Both the position numbers and the translations under genes were made by a program. A stretch of 35,365 nucleotides of DNA from Pseudomonadota bacterium (GTDB lineage Bacteria; Pseudomonadota; Gammaproteobacteria; Burkholderiales; Burkholderiaceae_B): the NCBI GenBank assembly GCA_023387815.1, contig JAEWHK010000003.1:1-35365 (forward strand), in the 5' to 3' direction. Below, in pieces: positions 1-7,013 of this stretch. Positions within the stretch are counted from its first letter, which is position 1. Every line of letters begins with the position of its first letter. The notes beneath the pieces are model-generated. The model did not search any database, was not told where the DNA came from, and was given only the letters and a program-made list of their open reading frames with translations.

Positions 1-9
1 TAAGTAATG

Positions 10-87
10 TGGCGCGCCCGGCAGGATTTGAACCCACGACCCCTTGGTTCGTAGCCAAGTACTCTAATCCAACTGAGCTACGGGCGC
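10..87 (-). tRNA. tRNA-Arg (anticodon ACG)
   Basis: Read on the minus strand, this folds as a full cloverleaf. The seven-base acceptor arm GCGCCCG pairs with CGGGCGC, the T loop has GGTTCAAATCC, and the anticodon loop CTACGAA gives anticodon ACG, which reads CGN arginine codons once the A is deaminated to inosine. The CCA end is encoded (plus-strand TGG at 10-12). It lies alone, about 280 bases from the hemerythrin-like gene. Confidence 0.96.
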
Positions 88-107
88 GCTGCAACTGCAA
101 GAAAAGA

Positions 108-136
108 ATTATGCTCGAAATGGGCACTGATTGCAA
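108..136 (-). promoter_or_regulatory. Candidate sigma-70 promoter of tRNA-Arg
   Basis: On the minus strand, TTGCAA (131-136) and CATAAT (108-113) are separated by exactly 17 bases and lie about 20 bases upstream of the mature tRNA 5' end. This is a prediction from the boxes and spacing only. Confidence 0.5.
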
Positions 137-369
137 GTGTTTTCCTGAAGAAATTCTCAAAAAATGTTGGGACGACGCAAATTTCCCCTCACTCGCATTA
201 ACGTCCGTTTATTACGTTGCTGAATCACAACGTGATTTGTTAAAATTGCGTCACATCAAGGCGATTAACTGAAATAGTTCACCTTGAGTTTCGCTCCTCC
301 CTTGTTGCTTCTCTGCAACGAGATTTCGAGACCATAGGTCAAAAATTGAACAAGAAAAAGGGATTATCA
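137..369. other. Intergenic stretch without a recognisable gene
   Basis: Between the tRNA-Arg promoter and the hemerythrin-like gene the sequence is AT-rich. I see no convincing coding region, RNA gene or strong terminator. The open frame from 9 to 272 runs through the tRNA antisense and is not credible. The promoter of the hemerythrin-like gene presumably lies here but I cannot place it. Confidence 0.5.
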
Positions 370-819
370 ATGGAAACGATTTACGACGTACTACGCGAGA
401 GTCATGAGACGCAGCGCAGCCTCTGTAAGCGGCTGCTTCGTACCAAACCGGGTACGGGCAGCAGAGACGAAATTTTCAAGCAGCTGTTTATCGAACTTGA
501 GGCACACGCGGCATCCGAAGAGCGTTTTCTGTATGCGCCCATTCTGATGGACGACAACGGACTTTCCCCATCTCGCCACGCACTGGCTGAGCATCACGAC
601 ATCGAAGAGATGCTGGAGGATCTGCAGTCAGAACCTTCGAATTCTCCGGGATGGCTGGCACAGGCCAAGGCATTGTCCAAGAAAGTGCATCATCACCTGC
701 GTGAAGAAGAGAAAAAATTCTTCCAGGCATCCGGCAAAATTCTCACAGAGGCACAGAAAACAAGACTCGCCAAACAATATCGCCGAGATTTTGAGCGAAT
801 GAAGAAAGTCCTCGCCTAA
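370..819 (+). CDS. Hemerythrin HHE-domain protein
   Basis: A 149-residue, mostly helical protein with the spaced His/Glu pattern of hemerythrin-like HHE cation-binding domains. Visible ligand-type motifs are ESHETQ near the start, EAHAASEERFLY around residue 50, AEHHDIEEML around residue 78 and HHHLREEEKKFF around residue 110. Such proteins bind a di-iron centre and are linked to oxygen, nitric oxide or iron handling; the specific role here is unknown. I prefer the ATG at 370, preceded by AAAAAGGGA at a normal distance, over the in-frame TTG at 346. A ferritin-like gene and a small envelope-stress-type lipoprotein follow nearby, so an iron or oxidative-stress context is plausible. The C terminus is Lys/Arg-rich. 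Confidence 0.85.
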   Translation: METIYDVLRESHETQRSLCKRLLRTKPGTGSRDEIFKQLFIELEAHAASEERFLYAPILMDDNGLSPSRHALAEHHDIEEMLEDLQSEPSNSPGWLAQAKALSKKVHHHLREEEKKFFQASGKILTEAQKTRLAKQYRRDFERMKKVLA

Positions 820-943
820 AGCGAAGCCTTAGAGTCGCGAAGCTTTGAAGTCATTATTTCCGACTGGTCCGCAGCTTCATAGCCGGCAAGTGCCGGCCAA
901 CTAGATTCGTGACGAAAAGCTTGTCATGACGAAAACCATATAG

Positions 944-979
944 AAAAACGGCCTGTCCAGACTGGATCAGGCCGTTTTT
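944..979. terminator. Bidirectional rho-independent terminator
   Basis: A 12-base perfect stem (944-955 with 968-979) with an extra inner TCCA/TGGA pairing. The stem begins with five A and ends with five T, so it gives a U-tract in either direction. It separates the hemerythrin-like gene from the convergent entericidin-like gene. Confidence 0.8.
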
Positions 980-1042
980 ACAACGATGTCAGAAGGAGGG
1001 TGATCGACTATCGGTAACACTCCATCTGCGACTTCGCTTGTA

Positions 1043-1177
1043 TTATTTATGACGTTCTGCAGCGCCAGTGATTGCTGAACCACCGCGTTGCAGGTCCTGA
1101 CCAGCACCAGACACGGTATTGCATGCAGTCAGGCCAAGCAGGGAAACCAGTACAGCAATGAGTCCTAATTTTTTCAT
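1043..1177 (-). CDS. Entericidin A/B-family small lipoprotein
   Basis: A 44-residue lipoprotein precursor that ORF callers with a 60-residue cut-off miss. It starts MKKLGLIAVLVSLLG, a Lys-Lys n-region followed by a hydrophobic core, then the lipobox LTAC with Cys19 as the predicted lipidated residue. The mature part, NTVSGAGQDLQRGGSAITGA, matches the entericidin pattern (N-T-x-x-G-x-G-x-D-[LI]-x-x-x-G). Entericidins of Escherichia coli are paired small envelope lipoproteins (EcnA/EcnB) proposed as antidote and toxin; single copies are common in proteobacteria. GGAGA lies seven to eight bases upstream of the ATG. Only one copy is present, so a toxin-antidote pair cannot be claimed. Confidence 0.88.
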   Translation of the reverse strand: MKKLGLIAVLVSLLGLTACNTVSGAGQDLQRGGSAITGAAERHK

Positions 1178-1218
1178 GATTTTTTCTCCATCTATGGTTA
1201 GGTCTAAATACAAACGAA

Positions 1219-1247
1219 ATAATCCGCGATAACGCAGAAACTGTCAA
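1219..1247 (-). promoter_or_regulatory. Sigma-70-type promoter of the entericidin-like gene
   Basis: On the minus strand, a perfect TTGACA (1242-1247) is followed after 17 bases by GATTAT (1219-1224). This places a transcript start about 35 bases upstream of the ATG at 1177. E. coli ecnB is known to be stationary-phase controlled; nothing here shows that directly. Confidence 0.6.
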
Positions 1248-1320
1248 CGAACAAATTTTAATGCAATTGTGTTTTTACCAAAATTTTCATTTGCAATAAA
1301 CTTGCGCGGGTGAAATGCGG

Positions 1321-1890
1321 TCACTTTACGACAGACCTCATCCAGTCGCTCAGTTCGTCGGCATGTTCTTCCTCGTCGTTCAGAATACCTTCCAGAAGGC
1401 GGCGAGTGGTTGGGTCCTTGTCACCAATCAGATCAATCATCTGGGTGTAGGACTCAATGGCAACACGTTCGGCAACCAGATTGGATTTGATCATATCGTG
1501 CAGATCGGCCTGGTCGTTGTAGTCTGCGTGGCTGCGCTCCAGCAATGTGGCAGGTGAAAAGTCGGGTTCTCCGCCCAATTGCACGATACGTTTGGCAAGT
1601 GAGTCGGCGTGGGCAGATTCTTCGTTGGCATGCACCAGAAATTCATCTGCAATAGCAGGAGATTCCAGACCTGTGGCTGTAAAGTGGTGGCGCTTATAGC
1701 GCAATACACAGACCAGTTCTGTGGCAAGTGCGCTGTTCAGTAAACGCACAATGTCTTCGCGCCAGGGATTATCTTCAACGATGACCGCGCCATCGTCCAG
1801 GCTGCTTTTTGCTCTTTCGATAGCAGCTTCGTCCAGTTGCAAGCGAGTTTTGGATTTTTTCTGGGCGCCTGTCTTGCTATTCTCTTTCAT
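1321..1890 (-). CDS. Ferritin-like (bacterioferritin/DUF-type) protein
   Basis: A 189-residue protein with a charged, Lys-rich N-terminal segment of about 35 residues followed by a four-helix ferritin-like domain. Likely di-iron ligands sit in RLLNSALATELV, HANEESAHADSLAKRI, VAERVAIESYTQMI and ILNDEEEHADELSDW, which give the Glu and ExxH spacing of ferritin and bacterioferritin relatives. It lacks obvious full-length bacterioferritin identity, so iron storage versus another di-iron role is open. The ATG at 1890 is chosen because AGGAG precedes it by six bases; longer in-frame readings start without a site. It is followed on the same strand by the entericidin-like gene, which has its own promoter. 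Confidence 0.82.
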   Translation of the reverse strand: MKENSKTGAQKKSKTRLQLDEAAIERAKSSLDDGAVIVEDNPWREDIVRLLNSALATELVCVLRYKRHHFTATGLESPAIADEFLVHANEESAHADSLAKRIVQLGGEPDFSPATLLERSHADYNDQADLHDMIKSNLVAERVAIESYTQMIDLIGDKDPTTRRLLEGILNDEEEHADELSDWMRSVVK

Positions 1891-1980
1891 AATAACTCCT
1901 GTCTTTAAAAAATTTAATAAGGAATATCGCTTCAGATTAGTGTCAGATAGAATGGCAACCAACCGGTGTTATTCATTCAA

Positions 1981-1989
1981 ATAATAACA
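1981..1989 (-). promoter_or_regulatory. Candidate extended -10 promoter of the ferritin-like gene
   Basis: On the minus strand the nonamer TGTTATTAT fits an extended -10 element (TGn plus TATTAT). CTTGCA lies about 16 bases upstream as a weak -35. The position is about 90 bases upstream of the ATG at 1890. Confidence 0.4.
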
Positions 1990-2162
1990 TTAATTCGACT
2001 GCTGCAAGGGGGCGTCAATCTGTGACTTTGCGCCATCTCAACTGTTATAGTTTTACATCTGTGATTAAAGTCGGCAGCGTTGCAATTGATTCGCATTTGT
2101 CATCAAGCCAACACTATTAATCAACGTTTCCATTTCAAAAAATTTTTTTAACCGGGAGTTCC

Positions 2163-2612
2163 ATGCAGGAAACAGAAATCAGATCAGCGCGACCCGAAGA
2201 TTTTGAGCAGTGGCAGCCGTTGTGGCGAGACTATCTTGACTTTTATTTTGAGTCTGAAGATCCGGAAATCACCAGGACGACATGGCAACGCTTTCTGGAC
2301 GAGTCGGAACCGATGCATGCGCTGGTTGCCATACGCGATGGGCAGCTTGCCGGGTTTGCTCACCTGATCGGGCATCGCTCAACCTGGTCAAAACAGAATC
2401 GTCTTTACCTGAATGATCTGTTTGTCGCTAAAGCACATCGACAGAACGGAATAGCGCGACAACTCATCGATCAGGCAAAACAATTTGCTGCATCGAATAA
2501 TTATGAGTGGCTTTACTGGACGACGCGCGAGACTAATAGCACGGCACAGGTGCTGTATAAGCAGGTGGCAGATCTGACGGATTTTGTTCAATACCGAGCC
2601 TATATCGGTTGA
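2163..2612 (+). CDS. GNAT-family N-acetyltransferase
   Basis: A 149-residue single-domain GNAT protein. The acetyl-CoA binding motif A is seen as LYLNDLFVAKAHRQNGIARQLID around residues 80-102, with the (R/Q)xxGx(A/G) pyrophosphate loop read as RQNGIA. The C-terminal motif B region follows (WLYWTTRETNSTAQVLY). The substrate cannot be named from sequence. GGGAG precedes the ATG by six bases. The gene is monocistronic, with the paiB-like gene convergent on the other side. Confidence 0.88.
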   Translation: MQETEIRSARPEDFEQWQPLWRDYLDFYFESEDPEITRTTWQRFLDESEPMHALVAIRDGQLAGFAHLIGHRSTWSKQNRLYLNDLFVAKAHRQNGIARQLIDQAKQFAASNNYEWLYWTTRETNSTAQVLYKQVADLTDFVQYRAYIG

Positions 2613-2618
2613 TTTTTC

Positions 2619-2642
2619 GCGGCGTTTTTTGCGAAACGCCGC
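2619..2642. terminator. Possible hairpin between convergent genes
   Basis: A nine-base perfect stem GCGGCGTTT/AAACGCCGC with a six-base loop lies just after the acetyltransferase stop codon. Neither strand has a good U-tract beyond the stem, so function as an intrinsic terminator is uncertain. Confidence 0.35.
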
Positions 2643-2686
2643 TCCCCAAATCGCAAAGCCCTGCGCCACGACATAACAGGGCGAGA

Positions 2687-3340
2687 TCAGACCGGACAGG
2701 ACCCGCGGCCTGATCGCTCGATTGCCCGCGCCAGCGCCTCTGCGCCTTCCAGTGCGGGCGCTTCCCGCAGACCCTGAACCACACCCGCCTGGTCAGCAGC
2801 ACTGCGGTTCTGGCTCATCTTCCATTTGGCGTCCAATCGGGTGACGGTAATTTCCAATCCCACGATGGCCCGTTTCTGTCGTTCAATAAAATCGGCCGGT
2901 GCGTCCGTGACTTGCCACGGCTGTGGCATGCGCTTCTCCTGCATGGCGGTGAGCGCTGTGATCTGGCTATGCAGCCACGCGGGATCTTCGGTGGTCCGGA
3001 CATTCCCATGCATTTGCACCATAGCGTAATTCCATGTTGGCACCACCTGATGGGTACTTGCCTTGCTGGCATACCAGGATGGTGATACGTATCCTTCCTC
3101 ACCCTGGAACACAATAAGACAGGTACTGTTCTGTGCAAACCCCTGCCACTGTGGATTGGCACGTGCCTGGTGGGCGCGCAGGACGCCATGCTCACCTTCC
3201 TGTGGAAAATACAGAAAAGGCAATGGATTGGCCGCGATGCCATCCGCGCCTGTCGAGATGATCAGGCCAAGTGGATGGTCGCGCACCAGCTCAGCAATGG
3301 CGTCACGATCTGTATTACGAAAGTGTTTGGGGTTGTACAT
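2687..3340 (-). CDS. PaiB-like FMN-binding negative transcriptional regulator
   Basis: A 217-residue protein of the PaiB family, a flavin-reductase-like split-barrel fold named after the Bacillus subtilis protease/sporulation repressor. Characteristic segments are the N-terminal MYNPKHFRNTDRDAIAELV, then HPLGLIISTG, the central VFQGEEGYVSPSWYASK, and VVPTWNYAMVQMHG. The C-terminal EITVTRLDAKWKMSQNRS motif is also typical. The ATG at 3340 gives the usual family start; an upstream in-frame extension of 20 residues lacks support. It is divergent from bioF across 160 bases. In many genomes PaiB relatives sit beside unrelated metabolic genes, so no regulatory link to biotin is claimed. Confidence 0.88.
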   Translation of the reverse strand: MYNPKHFRNTDRDAIAELVRDHPLGLIISTGADGIAANPLPFLYFPQEGEHGVLRAHQARANPQWQGFAQNSTCLIVFQGEEGYVSPSWYASKASTHQVVPTWNYAMVQMHGNVRTTEDPAWLHSQITALTAMQEKRMPQPWQVTDAPADFIERQKRAIVGLEITVTRLDAKWKMSQNRSAADQAGVVQGLREAPALEGAEALARAIERSGRGSCPV

Positions 3341-3500
3341 GGCAGTCCATTTTCCTGAAAATCGCGCATCTTCGTTTAAGTCGTCCCGAATCTGTCGCAT
3401 TTTTAAAATATCAATCTGAGTCTGTCTTTTCTAGAATGGAAGTCACTTCGCTTTCGCCAGATTTCCTGGCGCCATCATCCAGCTTAACAGGTGTGATTCC

Positions 3501-4679
3501 ATGTACCAATTTTATGATGAATACTGCAAGATTCAGGTGGGCAAGAACCGCCTCAGGGTACTGCCCGACAGTCGTGCAACAGTATTGCACGATTTTTCCA
3601 GCAATGATTATCTGGGTCTCAGCCACCATCCGCGCCTGATCGAAGCGGTAACGGCTGCAGCTTCAAAGTGGGGCACAGGATCGACGGGTTCCCGTTTGCT
3701 TTCGGGCAACTACGGGTTGATTGAGTCTCTGGAGAGCCAGATTGCCCAGGACAAAAAGTCAGAATCTGCTCTGGTTTTCAGTACCGGCTACCAGGCCAAT
3801 ATGACTGTGCTCGCCAGTCTGCTGAGCACTCGGGTTTTGCCCGCAGCACCATTGGTATTCTTTGATCGACTCAATCATTCCAGTTTATATAACGGTCTTT
3901 TTTTGTCCAAAGCCGAATACGTCACGTATGAGCACAATGACATGGAGGACCTGCGCCACAAGCTGCAGGAACACTGTGATGTATCCCGTCCGTCATTTAT
4001 CGTAGCTGAAACCGTTCATGGGATGGAGGGCGATCTGCTTCCATTGGCAGAGATCGCTGCTCTCGCAAAGGAATATGAGTGTTTCCTTTATCTGGATGAG
4101 GCGCATGCCACTGGTCTGTATGGAGATCAGGGCTTCGGTTTGTCCACCACGGTGGATCTGTCCGACGTACCTCATCTGGTGATGGGCACGTTCAGCAAAG
4201 CGCTCGGCGGGCAGGGGGCCTATATTGCCGCGACCCACGGATTGAAGCAGTTTTTCCTGAATCGGACGGCGGGCTTTATCTACTCGACGGCACCGTCTCC
4301 GGTAACGGTAGCGGCGGCCTATGAAGCCTGGAAAATGGTACCTGAACTTCACGCGCAGCGCGATCATCTGTTCGCATTGGCGTGTTCGCTTCGCAGCCAG
4401 TTGCGCGAGCAGGGTTTCACGGTGCTGGGCGATGGCAGCAATATTGTGCCTGTCTGCCTGCATCAGGAAATCGATACCCTGGGGCTCAGGAACGCGTTGC
4501 TTGCCGACGGCATTCTGGTGAGTGCGATTCGGCCTCCCACCGTGCCTACGGGAACATCAAGGCTACGGATCGCCGTCAATGCCACGCACGATGAAAGTGC
4601 CATTGCCGCTCTGGCAGCGTCGATGGCAAAACACCTGCCCAATCCGATTTCCGGGAGTGTGCCATGCGAATCTTTGTGA
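3501..4679 (+). CDS. bioF: 8-amino-7-oxononanoate synthase
   Basis: A cytosolic PLP enzyme that condenses pimeloyl-ACP (or CoA) with L-alanine to 8-amino-7-oxononanoate, the first committed ring-building step of biotin synthesis. At 392 residues it has the alpha-oxoamine synthase signatures SSNDYLGL (33-40), GTGSTGSRLLSGNY (58-71), LDEAHATG (198-205) and the PLP-lysine motif GTFSKALGG, with Lys233 as Schiff-base residue. AGGTG lies eight bases before the ATG. A -10-like TAGAAT at 3432-3437 has no clear -35. A six-base hairpin (3455-3471) lies in the leader. It overlaps bioD by 16 bases, indicating translational coupling. Confidence 0.95.
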   Translation: MYQFYDEYCKIQVGKNRLRVLPDSRATVLHDFSSNDYLGLSHHPRLIEAVTAAASKWGTGSTGSRLLSGNYGLIESLESQIAQDKKSESALVFSTGYQANMTVLASLLSTRVLPAAPLVFFDRLNHSSLYNGLFLSKAEYVTYEHNDMEDLRHKLQEHCDVSRPSFIVAETVHGMEGDLLPLAEIAALAKEYECFLYLDEAHATGLYGDQGFGLSTTVDLSDVPHLVMGTFSKALGGQGAYIAATHGLKQFFLNRTAGFIYSTAPSPVTVAAAYEAWKMVPELHAQRDHLFALACSLRSQLREQGFTVLGDGSNIVPVCLHQEIDTLGLRNALLADGILVSAIRPPTVPTGTSRLRIAVNATHDESAIAALAASMAKHLPNPISGSVPCESL

Positions 4680-5278
4680 CCGGTACCGATACCGACATTG
4701 GCAAGACATTCGTTTCCGCCTGGCTTTGCCGGCATTTTGGTCTGGATTATTTCAAACCGATTCAGGCAGGTCTCTATCCATGCACAGACAGCGATTGGGT
4801 AAAGGCGCACGCGGCCTGCCGCGTTCATCCGGAAAGCTATCGGCTGCGCGAGCCGGCATCACCGCATTATGCGGCAGAACGGGAAGGGCAGGTGCTTTCT
4901 CTGGAGCGGATTCAATTGCCGGACACATCTCGTCTGCTGGTCGAGGGTGCCGGCGGTGTGATGGTGCCGCTGGGTGCAGGGAAAATGATGATCGACCTGA
5001 TGGTTGCGCTGGCGCTGCCGGTGCTCGTTGTGGCCTCAACTCGTCTGGGTACCCTGAACCACACACTGCTTACCATCACGGCACTGCGGTCTAGAAACAT
5101 ACCACTAACCGGCGTGATACTTAACGGAGAAACCTCAGAGATGGTGGCCCGCACGCTGACCGAATATGGGGATGTGCCGGTGTTGCAGCAAATCCCCCAA
5201 ATGCGGGTCGTGTCACCAGAAGCCCTGGCCAATCTTGCTCCTTCGCAAGCGCTTCGTTGTGCGTTGGAGGCATTATGA
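4664..5278 (+). CDS. bioD: Dethiobiotin synthetase
   Basis: An ATP-dependent carboxylase that closes the ureido ring of 7,8-diaminopelargonate to dethiobiotin. The 204-residue protein begins directly with its P-loop GTDTDIGKTF (7-16), followed by FKPIQAG (35-41) and VEGAGGVMVPLG (93-104), all diagnostic of BioD. The start codon lies inside the 3' end of bioF and the stop overlaps the bioA start (ATGATGA), so the three genes are one translationally coupled operon. It lacks the sequence extensions of bifunctional BioDA proteins. Confidence 0.95.
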   Translation: MRIFVTGTDTDIGKTFVSAWLCRHFGLDYFKPIQAGLYPCTDSDWVKAHAACRVHPESYRLREPASPHYAAEREGQVLSLERIQLPDTSRLLVEGAGGVMVPLGAGKMMIDLMVALALPVLVVASTRLGTLNHTLLTITALRSRNIPLTGVILNGETSEMVARTLTEYGDVPVLQQIPQMRVVSPEALANLAPSQALRCALEAL

Positions 5279-6618
5279 TGAAACAGAACTTCACTTCTAC
5301 TCATACCCTGGCCGAACGCGACAAAGCGTTGATCTGGCACCCCTTTACACAGGAAAAGACGGCCACTGCACGCCTGGCGGTCGCGCGTGGTAGCGGCGCG
5401 TGGCTGTATGACATTGACGATAAACCCTATCTGGATCTGATCTCCAGTTGGTGGGTAAACCTGTTTGGTCACGGGTGCAAGCCGATTGCAGACAGTATTG
5501 CGGCACAGGCAGCCAGGCTGGAACATGTGCTGTTTGCTGGCTGCACGCATGAACCGGCTGTCGAACTTTGCGAAGCCTTGCATGCCATTCTGCCACCGGC
5601 ATTGGGCAAGTTCTTCTTCTCTGACAACGGTTCGACTGCCGTCGAGGTGGCACTCAAAATGGCGCACCAGTACTGGAAAAATGCCTTCTCGCAGGACCGC
5701 AGGCTTTTTATTGGATTTGACGGCGGATACCATGGAGATACCGTCGGTGCAATGTCGGTGGGTGCACATTGCGGCTATCACGATACCTTTCGTTCGTTTT
5801 TCTTCGATACCCTGGTCGTGCCCTTTGCGCAGACCTGGCTGGACGACGATGATTGCGAAGCCCGCGAGCGGCAGGCACTGGCTGCGCTGGAACGCACATT
5901 GAGTCAGCATGCCGGACAGGTGGCAGCCATTATTGTTGAGCCACTTGTGCAGGGGGCATCAGGAATGCGTATGTGCAGGCCGCAATTCATTGCCAGCGTC
6001 ACGGCCATGGCGCACCAGCATGACACGCTGGTGATTTTTGACGAAGTGATGACTGGGTTTGGTCGCACAGGCACGCGATTCGCCTTCGAACAGACGGGAG
6101 TGGTACCGGATTTTCTGTGCGTCTCAAAAGGCATTACCGGCGGCTTTCTTCCTCTGGCTCTCACCATTACTGGCGATAAAGTCTACGACGCGTTTCTCTC
6201 GGATCAGGCCGAGCGCTCGTTCTCGCATGGCCATTCCTACACGGCCAATCCCATCGCCTGCGCGGCCGCAGTGGCATCCATAAAATTGCTGGTTGGAGAA
6301 GAGACCAGTGAAGCGCTGCAGCGACTGCAAGAATGCCATCAGCATGGTCTGCGGGTGCTGAAGCAGCGTATCCCGACTGTGGAGCGCGTCCGGCTCACAG
6401 GCACCATTGCAGCCTTTGATCTTCCCGCTGGTGAAACACGCTCAGGCACCGAATTGCATCAGCGATTTCTGGACAAAGGTTTGCTGATTCGCCCAATCGG
6501 CCGCACGATATACCTGCTGCCTCCTTTTGTGGTAACGGATGCGCAGATGATGGAAGCCTATGAGAGTATCTCTGACGTGTTGCGGGTAAAGGTAGGGATA
6601 GGACAGGCAGGAATCTGA
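5275..6618 (+). CDS. bioA: Adenosylmethionine--8-amino-7-oxononanoate aminotransferase
   Basis: A class III PLP aminotransferase converting 8-amino-7-oxononanoate to 7,8-diaminopelargonate with S-adenosylmethionine as amino donor. The 447-residue protein shows IWHPFTQ (20-26), SSWWVNLFGHG (58-68), FFSDNGSTAVEVALKMA (114-130), GGYHGDTVGAMSVG (150-163), FDEVMTGFGRTG (255-266) and VSKGITGG with Lys285 as PLP lysine. GGAGG at 5266-5270 is four bases from the ATG at 5275 and seven from the ATG at 5278, so either may be used; both overlap the bioD stop. It is the last gene of the operon; no clear terminator for this strand follows. Confidence 0.95.
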   Translation: MMKQNFTSTHTLAERDKALIWHPFTQEKTATARLAVARGSGAWLYDIDDKPYLDLISSWWVNLFGHGCKPIADSIAAQAARLEHVLFAGCTHEPAVELCEALHAILPPALGKFFFSDNGSTAVEVALKMAHQYWKNAFSQDRRLFIGFDGGYHGDTVGAMSVGAHCGYHDTFRSFFFDTLVVPFAQTWLDDDDCEARERQALAALERTLSQHAGQVAAIIVEPLVQGASGMRMCRPQFIASVTAMAHQHDTLVIFDEVMTGFGRTGTRFAFEQTGVVPDFLCVSKGITGGFLPLALTITGDKVYDAFLSDQAERSFSHGHSYTANPIACAAAVASIKLLVGEETSEALQRLQECHQHGLRVLKQRIPTVERVRLTGTIAAFDLPAGETRSGTELHQRFLDKGLLIRPIGRTIYLLPPFVVTDAQMMEAYESISDVLRVKVGIGQAGI

Positions 6619-6674
6619 ATGGATCAAATAATATGTGAGGATCATTCCAGGATCACAGGAGTATATTTCTGATC

Positions 6675-6709
6675 CTAAAAAAGAAAAACCCCTTATAAAA
6701 TAAGGGGTT
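6675..6709 (-). terminator. Rho-independent terminator of tRNA-Ser
   Basis: A ten-base perfect stem (6687-6696 with 6700-6709) and AAA loop, followed on the minus strand by TTTTTCTTTTTT. The U-rich tract is on the minus strand only, so it terminates the tRNA-Ser transcript; it could also pause transcripts leaving bioA. Confidence 0.85.
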
Positions 6710-6723
6710 AATCAATAAGTCTT

Positions 6724-6817
6724 TGGCGGAGACGGAGGGATTCGAACCCTCGATGCAGGTTTAAGCCCACATGCTTCCTTAGCAGGGAAGTGCCTTCAGC
6801 CTCTCGGCCACGTCTCC
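6724..6817 (-). tRNA. tRNA-Ser (anticodon GCT)
   Basis: A class II tRNA of 94 bases with encoded CCA. The acceptor arm GGAGACG/CGTCTCC, the D arm GTGGCCGAGAGGCTGAAGGC, the anticodon loop CTGCTAA (anticodon GCT, reading AGC/AGU), the long variable arm typical of serine tRNA and the T arm GAGGGTTCGAATCCCTC are all visible on the minus strand. Confidence 0.96.
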
Positions 6818-6829
6818 GAACAATCCGAG

Positions 6830-6838
6830 ATTCTAACA
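6830..6838 (-). promoter_or_regulatory. Candidate extended -10 promoter of tRNA-Ser
   Basis: On the minus strand the nonamer TGTTAGAAT (TGn plus TAGAAT) lies 12 bases upstream of the mature tRNA end. No good -35 box is visible. Confidence 0.45.
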
Positions 6839-6853
6839 CGGATTCTTTCGCCA

Positions 6854-6897
6854 GGACCAGAAAATTGATGAAAAAACCATCAACTTTTTCCTGGTCC
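6854..6897. repeat. Imperfect inverted repeat between lysC and tRNA-Ser
   Basis: Nested inverted repeats: outer arms GGACCAG (6854-6860) and CTGGTCC (6891-6897), inner arms TTGATG (6865-6870) and CATCAA (6878-6883), with A-rich and T-rich internal bulges. It lies downstream of lysC on the lysC transcript and may end or stabilise that mRNA, but it lacks a trailing U-tract. Confidence 0.5.
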
Positions 6898-7013
6898 ATT
6901 CAAGTGTGTTGTACGCCAGGATCTGGCGCGCAAATTTGATACTACCAGTGTGCTGCGGCAGTCATGAATCTAGCACTGCCGCCTTCACTACCGTTCAGTC
7001 AGAGCCAGCTTAA

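Noticed and set aside
9..272. Open frame starting in the tRNA-Arg region
   Set aside because: It reads antisense through the tRNA and then AT-rich intergenic sequence; no family resemblance.
3341..3500. BirA-type biotin operator before bioF
   Set aside because: I found no clear long dyad matching the known BirA site; only a weak -10-like sequence and a small hairpin.
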